From contig JAIQEU010000022.1 of NCBI GenBank assembly GCA_020073665.1, positions 1 to 47,872 of the forward strand: 47,872 bases of DNA. The letters are read 5' to 3'. The notes beneath the pieces were generated by a model that saw only the letters and a list, made by a program, of their open reading frames with translations, was not told the origin of the DNA and ran no database searches. The DNA comes from Terriglobia bacterium. GTDB taxonomy: Bacteria > Acidobacteriota > Terriglobia > Terriglobales > Acidobacteriaceae. Position 1 is the first letter of the stretch; the number at the start of each line of letters is the position of its first letter. This document shows positions 1-9,221 of the stretch, one piece after another. Position numbers and translations under genes: made by a program.

Positions 1-104
1 GCTGGCCTGTCAAGATGAAGTATTTTGCACACGCAGGGTAAATAAGTTCTCTTTCAACAATTTACACGTAATCCATAAGGGAAAGAACGACATAACGGAC
101 TCTC

Positions 105-857
105 ATGGCCAACCCTAAAAGCGTCCTCTTCAAGATCAAACGGCAAGCCAGTCCCGATGCCAAGCCGCATTGGGAGGAATTCGAACTGGCATGGAAGCCG
201 GGCATGAACGTCACCTCCTCGCTGATGGAGATCGCCGCCAATCCGGTGACGCGCGCGGGCAAGGCGACCACGCCTATCACCTACGATTCCAACTGCCTGG
301 AGGAAGTCTGCGGCTCGTGCGCCATGCTCATCAACGGGCGGGCGCGCATGGCCTGCTCCGCCCTGGTGGACAACCTGGACCAGCCCATCCGGTTGGAACC
401 TTTCTCCAAGTTCCCCGTCATCCGTGATCTGGCGGTGGACCGCAGCGTGTTGTTCGAGAACCTGAAACAGGTGAAGGCTTGGGTCCCGATCGATGGCACC
501 TACGATCTGGGCTCGGGCCCACGCATGACCACGGAGGACCAGGAAGAAGCCTACCCGCTGTCGCGCTGCATTTCCTGCTGTTGCTGCATGGAGGCCTGCC
601 CGCAATTCAACGAAAGCACGGGCTTCGTGGGTGCGGCCACCATCTCTCAGGTGCGTCTGTTCAATACCCATCCCACCGGCGCGGCGCTGAAGCGCGAGCG
701 CCTGGCCGCACTCATGGGCGATGGCGGCATCCAGGAATGCGGCTACGCTCAGAACTGCGTTGAAGTCTGCCCCAAGGATATTCCCCTGACGCGGTCGATC
801 GCAGAGGTCGGCGGCGATGTCATGAAACAAGCCATCGGCGATTTGTTCCGCAAGTGA
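105..857 (+). CDS. sdhB: Succinate dehydrogenase / fumarate reductase iron-sulfur subunit SdhB
   Basis: This 250-residue protein is the electron-transfer subunit of complex II, passing electrons from the flavoprotein SdhA to the membrane quinone site. The N-terminal plant-type [2Fe-2S] site is visible at C64, C69, C72 and C84 (NCLEEVCGSC). The C-terminal ferredoxin-like part has C155-C165 (RCISCCCCMEACP) and C212, C218 and C222 (CVEVCP), enough for the [4Fe-4S] and [3Fe-4S] centres. Five cysteines within seven residues (155, 158-161) are more than ligation needs. The length fits the family. The ATG at 105 gives the expected N-terminus, but no clear Shine-Dalgarno precedes it. sdhA would be expected upstream, beyond the left edge; positions 1-104 hold no recognisable gene. 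No further sdh gene follows. Confidence 0.95.
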   Translation: MANPKSVLFKIKRQASPDAKPHWEEFELAWKPGMNVTSSLMEIAANPVTRAGKATTPITYDSNCLEEVCGSCAMLINGRARMACSALVDNLDQPIRLEPFSKFPVIRDLAVDRSVLFENLKQVKAWVPIDGTYDLGSGPRMTTEDQEEAYPLSRCISCCCCMEACPQFNESTGFVGAATISQVRLFNTHPTGAALKRERLAALMGDGGIQECGYAQNCVEVCPKDIPLTRSIAEVGGDVMKQAIGDLFRK

Positions 858-1289
858 AGTTTTCCCGGTGAGGGGTTGGATCGCCCGAGCGGGAGGCACG
901 GCTTCCGCCATAGGGGAAGGCGTTCGCATAACCGTAGCTTTAGCCCAAAGGTCACGTATGCAGGCCGATGATTTGGCCTGACACAGACGGGCCTCCTGCG
1001 ATGACAACGATTGTCATGGGAAGGGAAATTCATTTCCCTGAGATTCTGTTCGCTGTGCTGTCTCTGTGCTGCAAGTGCATGGAAACGCGCTTCAGGAGCG
1101 GCCCGCCAGTTGCTCCATCCTAGGCAGGGCGCGGCACATGCCGTCCCAAGGTAACCAGCAGTAACCAGTTTTGGGGCTACTCCGTGGTAACCCCGGTGCA
1201 AGCAATTTTGACACTTGGTTGTTGCGGCTGTGCTTTACACTAATGCCCTGCTCAGGCGCCTGGGCGGGTTTCAGGAGTCACGCTACTTC
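858..1289. other. Intergenic region without a convincing gene
   Basis: These 432 bases between sdhB and the DUF5715 gene hold no open frame with protein-like composition. They contain the perfect palindrome at 1001-1017 listed separately, and three GTAACC words at 1151, 1161 and 1187. No clear terminator follows sdhB. The promoter of the next gene probably lies here but cannot be placed. Confidence 0.5.
1001..1017. promoter_or_regulatory. Operator-like palindrome ATGACAA-CGA-TTGTCAT
   Basis: A perfect 7-bp inverted repeat with a 3-bp centre. Its core ACAAC-N-ATTGT recurs in a second palindrome at 13908-13922 between the M16 peptidase and rlmN genes, which suggests sites for the same dimeric repressor. 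No -35/-10 pair is obvious beside it, and the regulator is unknown. Confidence 0.3.
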
Positions 1290-2051
1290 GTGAATACGAC
1301 GCTACAGCGAACGGTTCTGACGGTATTTCTGCTGACGGCTGTCCTGTCGGTTTCGGCTTTTGGGCTGCACGGATACGTGCCTCCGCGGCACACGCACCGC
1401 AGCACGGCCCGCCGCGCCCGCGTTCGCCGGTTGGCGTGGAACCCGCTGTTCCGGCCGTCGCGCGAATCGCTGCTGCGCCAGAACGAAGAGATTGACCGGC
1501 TTGACCTGCCGCGCATTCAGGATGATGACCAGCTCGAACAACTCAAGGCCAGCGAAGACCTGGTTCCCATTGTGCCCGGTACGACGCTGCGTTTCGACCC
1601 GCGGCTCGATCCCGACCGCCGCTACTGCCGTCCCTGGACGCGCGACTTCGTCAATGACCTGAGCGAAGATTATTACAAGGAATTCCACCAGCAGATCCAG
1701 GTGAATTCGGCGGTACGCACGGTGAAAGTGCAGAAAAAGCTTCGCCGTCACAACCGCAATGCCGCTCCCGCCGAAGGCGATCTGGCATCCTCACATCTGG
1801 CCGGCATCACGGTCGACATTCAGCGCCGGGGCATGACTCGCCAGCAGGTCAAGTGGATGGAGCAGTATCTGCTGCCGCTGAAAGACCTGGGCTTGATTGA
1901 ACCCGAGGAAGAGCGCCGGCAGTGGGTGTTCCACATTATGGTGTCCGACCGCTACACCGACTGGCGTGAATCCAAGATGCTGGCCGGGGAGCAGCCGGAA
2001 CAGACCGACCAAACGCCCGAAATCCAGGAAGTCTCCAACCAGGAACAGTAG
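1290..2051 (+). CDS. DUF5715-like exported protein with M15-peptidase-type residues
   Basis: A 253-residue protein. The frame is open from TTG 1215, but GTG 1290 with AGGAG at 1273-1277 (12 nt away) gives a clean signal peptide, so I prefer it. After the hydrophobic segment comes a basic, proline-rich stretch, and the C-terminal half carries SSHLAG (His169), a following Asp176 and FHI (His215). The spacing SxHxxG...D...H resembles the zinc ligands of M15-type D,D-carboxypeptidases, and the segment RRGMTRQQVKWMEQYLLPL is typical of DUF5715 in Acidobacteria. A cell-wall or periplasmic role is an inference. Several arginine clusters follow the signal peptide (HRSTARRARVRR), which might instead make this a cytoplasm-anchored membrane protein. 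Confidence 0.7.
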   Translation: MNTTLQRTVLTVFLLTAVLSVSAFGLHGYVPPRHTHRSTARRARVRRLAWNPLFRPSRESLLRQNEEIDRLDLPRIQDDDQLEQLKASEDLVPIVPGTTLRFDPRLDPDRRYCRPWTRDFVNDLSEDYYKEFHQQIQVNSAVRTVKVQKKLRRHNRNAAPAEGDLASSHLAGITVDIQRRGMTRQQVKWMEQYLLPLKDLGLIEPEEERRQWVFHIMVSDRYTDWRESKMLAGEQPEQTDQTPEIQEVSNQEQ

Positions 2052-2074
2052 AACTCATCTCCTAACAAGCCAAT

Positions 2075-2092
2075 GGCGATTTATCGCCAACC
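2075..2092. repeat. Short hairpin related to family A repeat ends
   Basis: The sequence TGGCGAT-TT-ATCGCCA is a 7-bp stem-loop between convergent genes. The same arrangement (TGGCGA...TACGCCA) forms the right end of family A copies at 11137-11217 and 31815-31846, so this may be a solitary end. It has no T-run, which argues against a simple intrinsic terminator. Confidence 0.4.
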
Positions 2093-2218
2093 ATCGTTTA
2101 GCGGCGAGCCTCGCTGAGGACTGGACGCATACCATTTGCATCGCGGCTTTTCGTTGTGGCGGGAACGGGCAAACCTCGAAATCGCCTAGGCCAGATTGAA
2201 GCATGCGGCCAGCCCGAC

Positions 2219-3592
2219 TCAGTGCGACCCGCCGCTCGCCTTCCAGTAGGCGGTCAGCGCGGCCCAGTCGTCGTGGCTCTGTTTCCAGGAGAGTGTTCTT
2301 GCGTCCTGCCACCAATGCGGACCTAAGGATTCTGAGTGCCGGTCCTTCTGGAGCACATGCGGTTTCAGCAATTTGACGCGGCTGTTCAGCGAATGGATTC
2401 CAGCGCCCTGATGACAGAAGACGCATTGCTTCAGAACTGGGGAGTAGTTGTCGAGGGTCAAGTACTGTCCTGGGCGCCCTCCATCGGGTCCAAAAGCGCC
2501 GAACTTTGTAAAATCCTTTTCGCCAGGCTGGAGGGCCCGTAGTCCTCCGGCCTTCCCTGCGAACAATTGCGGGCGGCTCAGCTCGATGTCGTAAAAATCC
2601 TGTCCGCTCTCCGCAATGGCCCCGTCGAGGCCGGCCGGGGGGTGGTCGCTTTTGCGGATTTCCCGATATACGCGTATCTGCAGGCTTTCGGTGATCGGCG
2701 AGTTGACCAGCCTGCCCTGGTTGTCGAACAGCGTGAGTTGGCGGACCAGCGCGACCTCGGTACCCGTTGGGAACTGCGGCACATCCGGATTCACCACCTG
2801 CGGGTGATTGGCATCGGCCGGAGACAGAACCCAAGGCCCCGGAAAGCTCCACAGAGCCTGCAGATAATCGAAAGCCGCTTTTCGTCCTCCGGGCAGCCGG
2901 AGAAATACCAGGAAACTGGATCGTGCGGAATGGTCCGAGAAGTGCTGGAAAGCGACCGGTTCCGGATTGCCGGGGTCCTCGAGTTCCACCCAGGGTCCCT
3001 GCGCCTCAAACAGGTCCGGAGGCAGAAACGCGCGCTCCCGATGCGCGGGATCGTAATTCCGCCCAAATTCGCCCGAACTGACCGCTTGCGCGTAATTGTC
3101 GGGTAGGGCCGCTAGTTCCTCCGGGCTGAGTGCGATCCGTCGCAGCACCTCCGCGAGTCGGGTCCGCAGTTCCCGCCTCTCCTCTTCGTAGGCCGGATCT
3201 CGCACATGCTCGGGATGGCGCGCGACCGCCCAGTCAAAAACCGCCCACAAGTCGCGCTGCAAAATAGCGCGCTTGAGCGGATCGCCAGTCAAGTTCTCCG
3301 CGTGCGTTTGCAGGAATTCATCGAGAATGCGCACGGCTTGTTTGTGGGAAGGATTCGATAGCAGATATTGCGTGTGGTACCACAGGGGCGGATCGAGCGC
3401 ATCGGGTAAGCGCTGTGTGTCAGGAAGGTCGTCGCGGACGAAGATCTTGGCGTGCAGCCGGTTCCAGAGGTGATCGGGATTGGGTTCGTAGATCGCTGCC
3501 GCACGCGGCGAGCGCCCCCAGACGACCGGGGCTGCACTCCAAAGGATGGCCCCGAGGACAGCCGCACACGCGAGTGCGAGCACAGTACGCAT
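2219..3592 (-). CDS. Secreted protein with a single c-type heme motif
   Basis: A 457-residue exported protein of unknown function. It starts with a signal peptide (MRTVLALACAAVLGAILWSA). The body is alpha-helical and rich in Arg, Leu and Pro, and near the C-terminus there is one CVFCH heme-binding motif (C390 to H394) followed by QGAGIHSL. It therefore probably carries one covalent heme in the periplasm. I do not recognise a named family; acidobacterial proteins with this layout are usually annotated as hypothetical. ATG 3592 gives a sensible signal sequence. It is convergent with the DUF5715 gene and stands alone. Confidence 0.7.
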   Translation of the reverse strand: MRTVLALACAAVLGAILWSAAPVVWGRSPRAAAIYEPNPDHLWNRLHAKIFVRDDLPDTQRLPDALDPPLWYHTQYLLSNPSHKQAVRILDEFLQTHAENLTGDPLKRAILQRDLWAVFDWAVARHPEHVRDPAYEEERRELRTRLAEVLRRIALSPEELAALPDNYAQAVSSGEFGRNYDPAHRERAFLPPDLFEAQGPWVELEDPGNPEPVAFQHFSDHSARSSFLVFLRLPGGRKAAFDYLQALWSFPGPWVLSPADANHPQVVNPDVPQFPTGTEVALVRQLTLFDNQGRLVNSPITESLQIRVYREIRKSDHPPAGLDGAIAESGQDFYDIELSRPQLFAGKAGGLRALQPGEKDFTKFGAFGPDGGRPGQYLTLDNYSPVLKQCVFCHQGAGIHSLNSRVKLLKPHVLQKDRHSESLGPHWWQDARTLSWKQSHDDWAALTAYWKASGGSH

Positions 3593-3717
3593 GGTAGCTC
3601 CAAAGCCCGGCCTGCCCCGACGATTGGCTAAGGTTACTTCACCCCGAAGAGACGGGCAAACCGGAAGTCATCGGCCCTCGGACAAAAACTGGTTATTTAT
3701 AGGCACCCCATGGGATA

Positions 3718-3793
3718 GTTGACGTAATCAGGCGTTTACGCTCAAACCCCCGTTCGGGAGGGGTTTTGAGTGTAATGCGATTTCTCAACAATC
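3718..3793 (+). repeat. Family A palindromic repeat, copy 1
   Basis: The left part GTTGACGTAATCAGGCG matches copy 4 exactly. The central stem has diverged to a GC-rich hairpin (CTCAAACCCCCG / CGGGAGGGGTTTTGAG). The right part GAGTGTAATGCGATTTCTCAACAATC keeps the family layout. It lies in the 388-bp gap between two minus-strand genes; the rest of that gap holds no convincing gene. Confidence 0.75.
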
Positions 3794-3980
3794 AAGGAAT
3801 GATTCAATTCAGCACAATGCGGGAAAAAGCACCCGACGTAATCACTCCTGCGGAGGTCACAGCCAGCTACCACTTTGAACCTCGTTGCGCTGCCATGATC
3901 GGCAGCAGGACCATGCCAAGGCATCGCCGTACATGCCGCCCAACCAGTGAAATCCGCCATCGTCTCGCCTGCGCGCGTGC

Positions 3981-4466
3981 TTAATCCAGGTTGGCGGGGC
4001 AGCTTGCGCCCACCCACTTGCCCGTGTATAACGCATGCCCGTTCATCGTTTGCCCGTTGCCGGTCAAAGTAACTGCGAACGATCCTGTGCCGTTTTCCGA
4101 ATCCAGGACGTGGATCTTTCCGTGAACCTCGGCCGTCATGCCAAAATCCTTACCCAGATTGCACGACGTTCCCCGTACCTCCATATCGGTGCCGGTAGAG
4201 TTCAGAACCGTCCAAACACATTTTTCTTCAGATCCGTCTGCCCATGGATTGGTATTCAAATCCTTGGCCTTCACACACGATTTATACTTTATGGTCTGCC
4301 CATTCTTCATCGCGGAAGCCAATTGCGGTGGCAGCCCAGTCCATGTGACCGTCTCGCTCATTTGCCAAAGGCCCGTCTTCACGTTCAGGGGCTGCACGTT
4401 TCCCGTGGCCGTATAAGCCAGAGAGGCCGCCAAGCAAAACACTGCCGCTGCAATTGCCTTTTTCAT
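3981..4466 (-). CDS. DUF3617-family exported protein
   Basis: A 161-residue protein that begins with a signal peptide (MKKAIAAAVFCLAASLAYT). The frame is open further upstream, but the ATG at 4466 is preceded by GGAGG with 5-nt spacing, which fixes the start. The mature part has the DUF3617 pattern: an opening 'KTGLWQMSETVTWTG', paired cysteines in KSCVKAKDL and EEKCVWTV, and a closing strand-rich segment with GHALYTGKWVGASC. Members are small periplasmic proteins of unknown function, common in Acidobacteria and Proteobacteria. It lies downstream of katG in the same direction, but the roughly 170-bp gap does not show co-transcription. Confidence 0.75.
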   Translation of the reverse strand: MKKAIAAAVFCLAASLAYTATGNVQPLNVKTGLWQMSETVTWTGLPPQLASAMKNGQTIKYKSCVKAKDLNTNPWADGSEEKCVWTVLNSTGTDMEVRGTSCNLGKDFGMTAEVHGKIHVLDSENGTGSFAVTLTGNGQTMNGHALYTGKWVGASCPANLD

Positions 4467-4636
4467 CTCGTCCTCCTTGAAGGTTCTGATCAGAACTTGC
4501 TCCAACTCCGAAACGGTGTCGCATAAATAGCGCAGATACTAGGTGCCGTCAAAGCCCCCGCGAGCCAGGAAAAGCGACGACTTCCGTTTAGCCGACCCAA
4601 GCCACAGCAACGGCACGAAGTTGAAAGCTTTCGTTT

Positions 4637-6862
<2,226 letters not shown>

Positions 6863-6956
6863 CTACGAGCGCATCCTGGCTCTGCCATTCGCGCAATCTG
6901 ATCCTTATCAAGACTTCAGCTATCGGTAGCGTCCTAATGTGTTATGCGGCGTTTGG

Positions 6957-7319
6957 TTAGTCATGGTGGAAATAAAAGAGGTTCCCGTCCAGGTCCTTTA
7001 CGGTGAATTGCCGCAATCCCCAAGGCTTTTTTTCCAGAGGATCCACGATGTTCGCACCTGACGACTCCAGTTCCCGGTACGACGCATCGACATCTTCGGC
7101 GAACACCCAGTGAACGGCAGGTTCGAACGGTGGCTTTCTCTTGCGAAAGAATATCGCCACATGACCGCGCGACACGGCCCCAATTTCTTTCCCTGGGTAA
7201 AGCCATCCAATTTCAAAGCCGAGTGCATCTTTGTAATACTGCTGTGCGCGTTCCACATCAGCGACCGGCAACTCCGGCACTGGCTGGCCAATTGAGCTCA
7301 ATTTCTCTTTTGTGTCCAC
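6957..7319 (-). CDS. VOC/glyoxalase-fold protein
   Basis: A 120-residue single-domain protein of the vicinal oxygen chelate superfamily. It shows the expected strand pattern (PVPELPVADVERAQQYY at the start, VHWVFAEDVD in the middle, FTVKDLDGNLFYFHH at the end). The frame is open from 7343, but GTG 7319 with GGAG 6 nt upstream is the better start. The final DLDGNLFYF motif usually contributes a metal or substrate ligand. The substrate is unknown; relatives include glyoxalase, bleomycin-resistance and dioxygenase-like proteins. It lies 35 bp after perR and before katG, so it may belong to the peroxide response, for example by handling reactive aldehydes, but that is inference. Confidence 0.8.
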   Translation of the reverse strand: MDTKEKLSSIGQPVPELPVADVERAQQYYKDALGFEIGWLYPGKEIGAVSRGHVAIFFRKRKPPFEPAVHWVFAEDVDASYRELESSGANIVDPLEKKPWGLRQFTVKDLDGNLFYFHHD

Positions 7320-7354
7320 AGAGCTCTCCTTTACGCAACACAACCGCCCACGCG

Positions 7355-7783
7355 TCAGTTTTTTGCCCGGCAGCGGCGACAGAGGCCAAAGACCTCGATC
7401 AACGGCTGGGTCAGATCAAAGCCGTCCGGCAGTTGCCGGGATAGCCGGTTGAAATCAATGAACTCCCCTTCGATGTCCTGCACCGATTTGCAGCGGGAGC
7501 AGACCAGGTGGTGATGAGGTTTGAGATTGCCGTCCACCCGCAACGTGGACGCATGAGGACTGACCTCTCGCAGCAACCCACACTCGATGAAAAGCCGCAG
7601 ATTGTTGTAGACCGTGGCCAGAGAAATGGATGGAATGCGACGTCGGACCGCGGCGTAAATGCTTTCTGGAGAATGGTGCCCGTGGGAAGCGATGACGGCC
7701 TCGTAGACCACCTGGCGCTGGTGGGTGACCGCCAAACCGTGCTTCGCGGCCAGCTCACGGAACTGTTCATGGCTGAGGCGCAT
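7355..7783 (-). CDS. perR: Fur-family peroxide-responsive repressor (PerR type)
   Basis: A 142-residue Fur-superfamily repressor. It has an N-terminal winged helix (residues 10-75, ATVYNNLRL recognition region) and a C-terminal dimerisation domain. Structural zinc is held by C95-x2-C98 and C135-x2-C138. The regulatory metal site shows His36 or His37, Asp84, His90, His92 and Asp103. Asp103 aligns with Asp104 of Bacillus PerR, where Fur has Glu, so peroxide sensing through iron-catalysed histidine oxidation is likely. The position upstream of katG supports this. The ATG at 7783 has no Shine-Dalgarno, and a palindromic operator abuts it, which suggests a very short leader and autoregulation. Confidence 0.88.
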   Translation of the reverse strand: MRLSHEQFRELAAKHGLAVTHQRQVVYEAVIASHGHHSPESIYAAVRRRIPSISLATVYNNLRLFIECGLLREVSPHASTLRVDGNLKPHHHLVCSRCKSVQDIEGEFIDFNRLSRQLPDGFDLTQPLIEVFGLCRRCRAKN

Positions 7784-7829
7784 GATTATTGAACGATAAT
7801 CAGTATAAAACGACCGGGAGCCGTGTCAA
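7784..7829 (-). promoter_or_regulatory. perR promoter with overlapping Per-box-like operator
   Basis: On the minus strand there is TTGACA (7829-7824), a 16-bp spacer, and TATACT (7807-7802), a near-consensus promoter. Immediately downstream the inverted repeat GATTAT-N6-ATAATC (7784-7801) runs up to the start codon. Its AT-rich arms resemble Fur/PerR boxes. Transcription would begin inside this repeat, giving a leader of roughly 10-12 nt, so repressor binding would block both initiation and clearance. Confidence 0.7.
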
Positions 7830-7932
7830 CCGAAATCTTTCCTGTGACCTCGAACAGGGCGGGCGCCCGGCAGCACTCATCAACGCAGCGGGTGATCGTG
7901 GGAGTTAACGATAGTCACACTTTGTGCAAAAT

Positions 7933-8553
7933 ATGAACCGGTTTATACTCCCGCGCATGTCCAAGGGGCGGCGCGGTGGATGTCTAGGCAGGATTTTCGG
8001 GGTCCTGTTATTTGGCGTGGCGGTGGTCTATGCGGTGGCTGCTATCACCAGCCCCTGGTCTTTTCATATCGGCGGCCGCTGGACGCCGTTCTTGACCTGG
8101 TCCGGATACGGCGAGCTGGCGACGAAAAATGGAACGTATCCCCTCTATATTTCCTTCTACCCGTCCTCGCACTTCTCCCGGCTTCACCTCGATGGCTTAC
8201 GCCCCACCGGGGGCCTGCAGGGTAACGGCTGGCTGTGTACGGCGCCGGGCACGATTGAACGCCTGTGGCTGTCCGGCACAATTTATAACGGCTGGAGCAC
8301 CACCGAAGGAAGCCTGATGGGACTTCGCCTGAATGAACGCAATGTCATCAATCTAGGCCAACAGCGTGGTTACTTCGATCTCTATGGCCGCTGGCAGGGC
8401 CTGCAACTGGTGATGGACGATCGCGGCCGATCCAGCTCGGCCTTTCGCTCCGGCCTGCGACCGGAACACGCCTCCGTGACCTTCGACTGGGGCTCTTACT
8501 CCGATTTCAAGTCCATGTGCGCCAGCGCGAAGATTGCTCCGCCGCATCCATGA
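7933..8553 (+). CDS. Membrane-anchored protein of unknown function
   Basis: A protein of about 206 residues, divergent from perR. It has one N-terminal membrane segment (IFGVLLFGVAVVYAVAAI) after a basic start (PRMSKGRRGG), so the rest is probably outside the cytoplasm. The outer part is rich in Trp, Gly and Tyr and looks beta-stranded (SFHIGGRWTPFLTWSGYGEL, GRWQGLQLVMDD). I recognise no family. Possible starts are GTG 7924, ATG 7933 and ATG 7957; none has a strong ribosome site, and 7933 is a compromise. It may share the regulatory region with perR, but no operator on this side is evident. Confidence 0.6.
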   Translation: MNRFILPRMSKGRRGGCLGRIFGVLLFGVAVVYAVAAITSPWSFHIGGRWTPFLTWSGYGELATKNGTYPLYISFYPSSHFSRLHLDGLRPTGGLQGNGWLCTAPGTIERLWLSGTIYNGWSTTEGSLMGLRLNERNVINLGQQRGYFDLYGRWQGLQLVMDDRGRSSSAFRSGLRPEHASVTFDWGSYSDFKSMCASAKIAPPHP

Positions 8554-8637
8554 CAAGCAGGAGTCACTGACTCCTCAGTCCAATCCGCCGGCTTTATCGT
8601 GTCTGTTCATGCAAAAAGCGAGTATGCCCACACCTCA

Positions 8638-8733
8638 GTTGCGGTAATCAGGCGATTACACTCATTGACCCTAGCCAGATCAGATCGGCGGATGACCGAA
8701 AGTCAATGAGTGTAATGGGGATGTTTCAACAGT
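8638..8733 (+). repeat. Family A palindromic repeat, copy 2
   Basis: The left arm is GTTGCGGTAATCAGGCG followed by ATTACACTCATTGAC. The right arm is GTCAATGAGTGTAATGGGG ending in TCAACAGT. A 42-bp loop separates arms that pair perfectly over at least 14 bp. With copy 3 it brackets a single small gene. Confidence 0.85.
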
Positions 8734-8739
8734 CTAAGT

Positions 8740-9036
8740 TCAAAAACGGTGGCGCACATAAAGGAAATGGCAAAATCCAACAATCAGAGACACCAGCAAC
8801 GCAAGTAATACAGCCAAGAACGACGACCGAAGGCCGCTGCGTTCATAGGCACGCTTGTGCAGCGTCCAGATTCCGTACTGTCCAAAGAGAGGATTGGAGT
8901 AGCGTACATCCCAGGGGTTGATTTGCTGATTCCCGAAACGAGCTTGGTGGACTTGCTGTCGCATGACATGCTGCATGAACCCAAGTGCAGCAAACAAAAT
9001 AGCCGCGACAACAAACGCGATTTCGTACAGCGGCAT
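8740..9036 (-). CDS. Small two-segment membrane protein
   Basis: A 98-residue protein with two predicted membrane segments, near residues 4-22 (YEIAFVVAAILFAALGFM) and 72-92 (SSFLAVLLALLVSLIVGFC). A loop with Gln/Asn-rich sequence and NPLFGQYGIW joins them. The frame continues to ATG 9087, inside family A copy 3, but the repeat-derived residues MLTPDYNTYE make that start doubtful; ATG 9036 begins directly before the first membrane segment. No ribosome site is clear for either. The gene is squeezed between copies 2 and 3 of the repeat, both in the same orientation. No family is recognised. Confidence 0.5.
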   Translation of the reverse strand: MPLYEIAFVVAAILFAALGFMQHVMRQQVHQARFGNQQINPWDVRYSNPLFGQYGIWTLHKRAYERSGLRSSFLAVLLALLVSLIVGFCHFLYVRHRF

Positions 9037-9065
9037 AACGGCCAATTCTAGTCTCTCTTCGTAGG

Positions 9066-9157
9066 TGTTGTAATCAGGCGTTAGCACTCATTGACGTGCC
9101 TGCCCCTTGGGGTGGCCCCAACCGGATGATGAGTGTAATCGGGATTCTTCAACAGTT
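9066..9157 (+). repeat. Family A palindromic repeat, copy 3
   Basis: The left arm TGTTGTAATCAGGCGTTAGC continues into ACTCATTGA; the right arm GATGAGTGTAATCGGG ends in TTCAACAGTT. The central loop is GC rich. The first codons of the longer reading frame of the neighbouring minus-strand gene lie inside this copy. Confidence 0.8.
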
Positions 9158-9221
9158 AGCGTTTGGTAAACCGCAAACACTGGTCTGGGCGGGCAACGGC
9201 ATGCTTGGGACTTGAGATCTC

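Noticed and set aside
54-1007. Long minus-strand frame opposite sdhB
   Set aside because: It is the antisense of a clear sdhB gene and has low-complexity, Arg/Ala/His-rich composition.
3742-4017. 91-residue minus-strand frame between the one-heme protein and DUF3617 genes
   Set aside because: It overlaps family A copy 1 and the DUF3617 end, and its composition is not protein-like.
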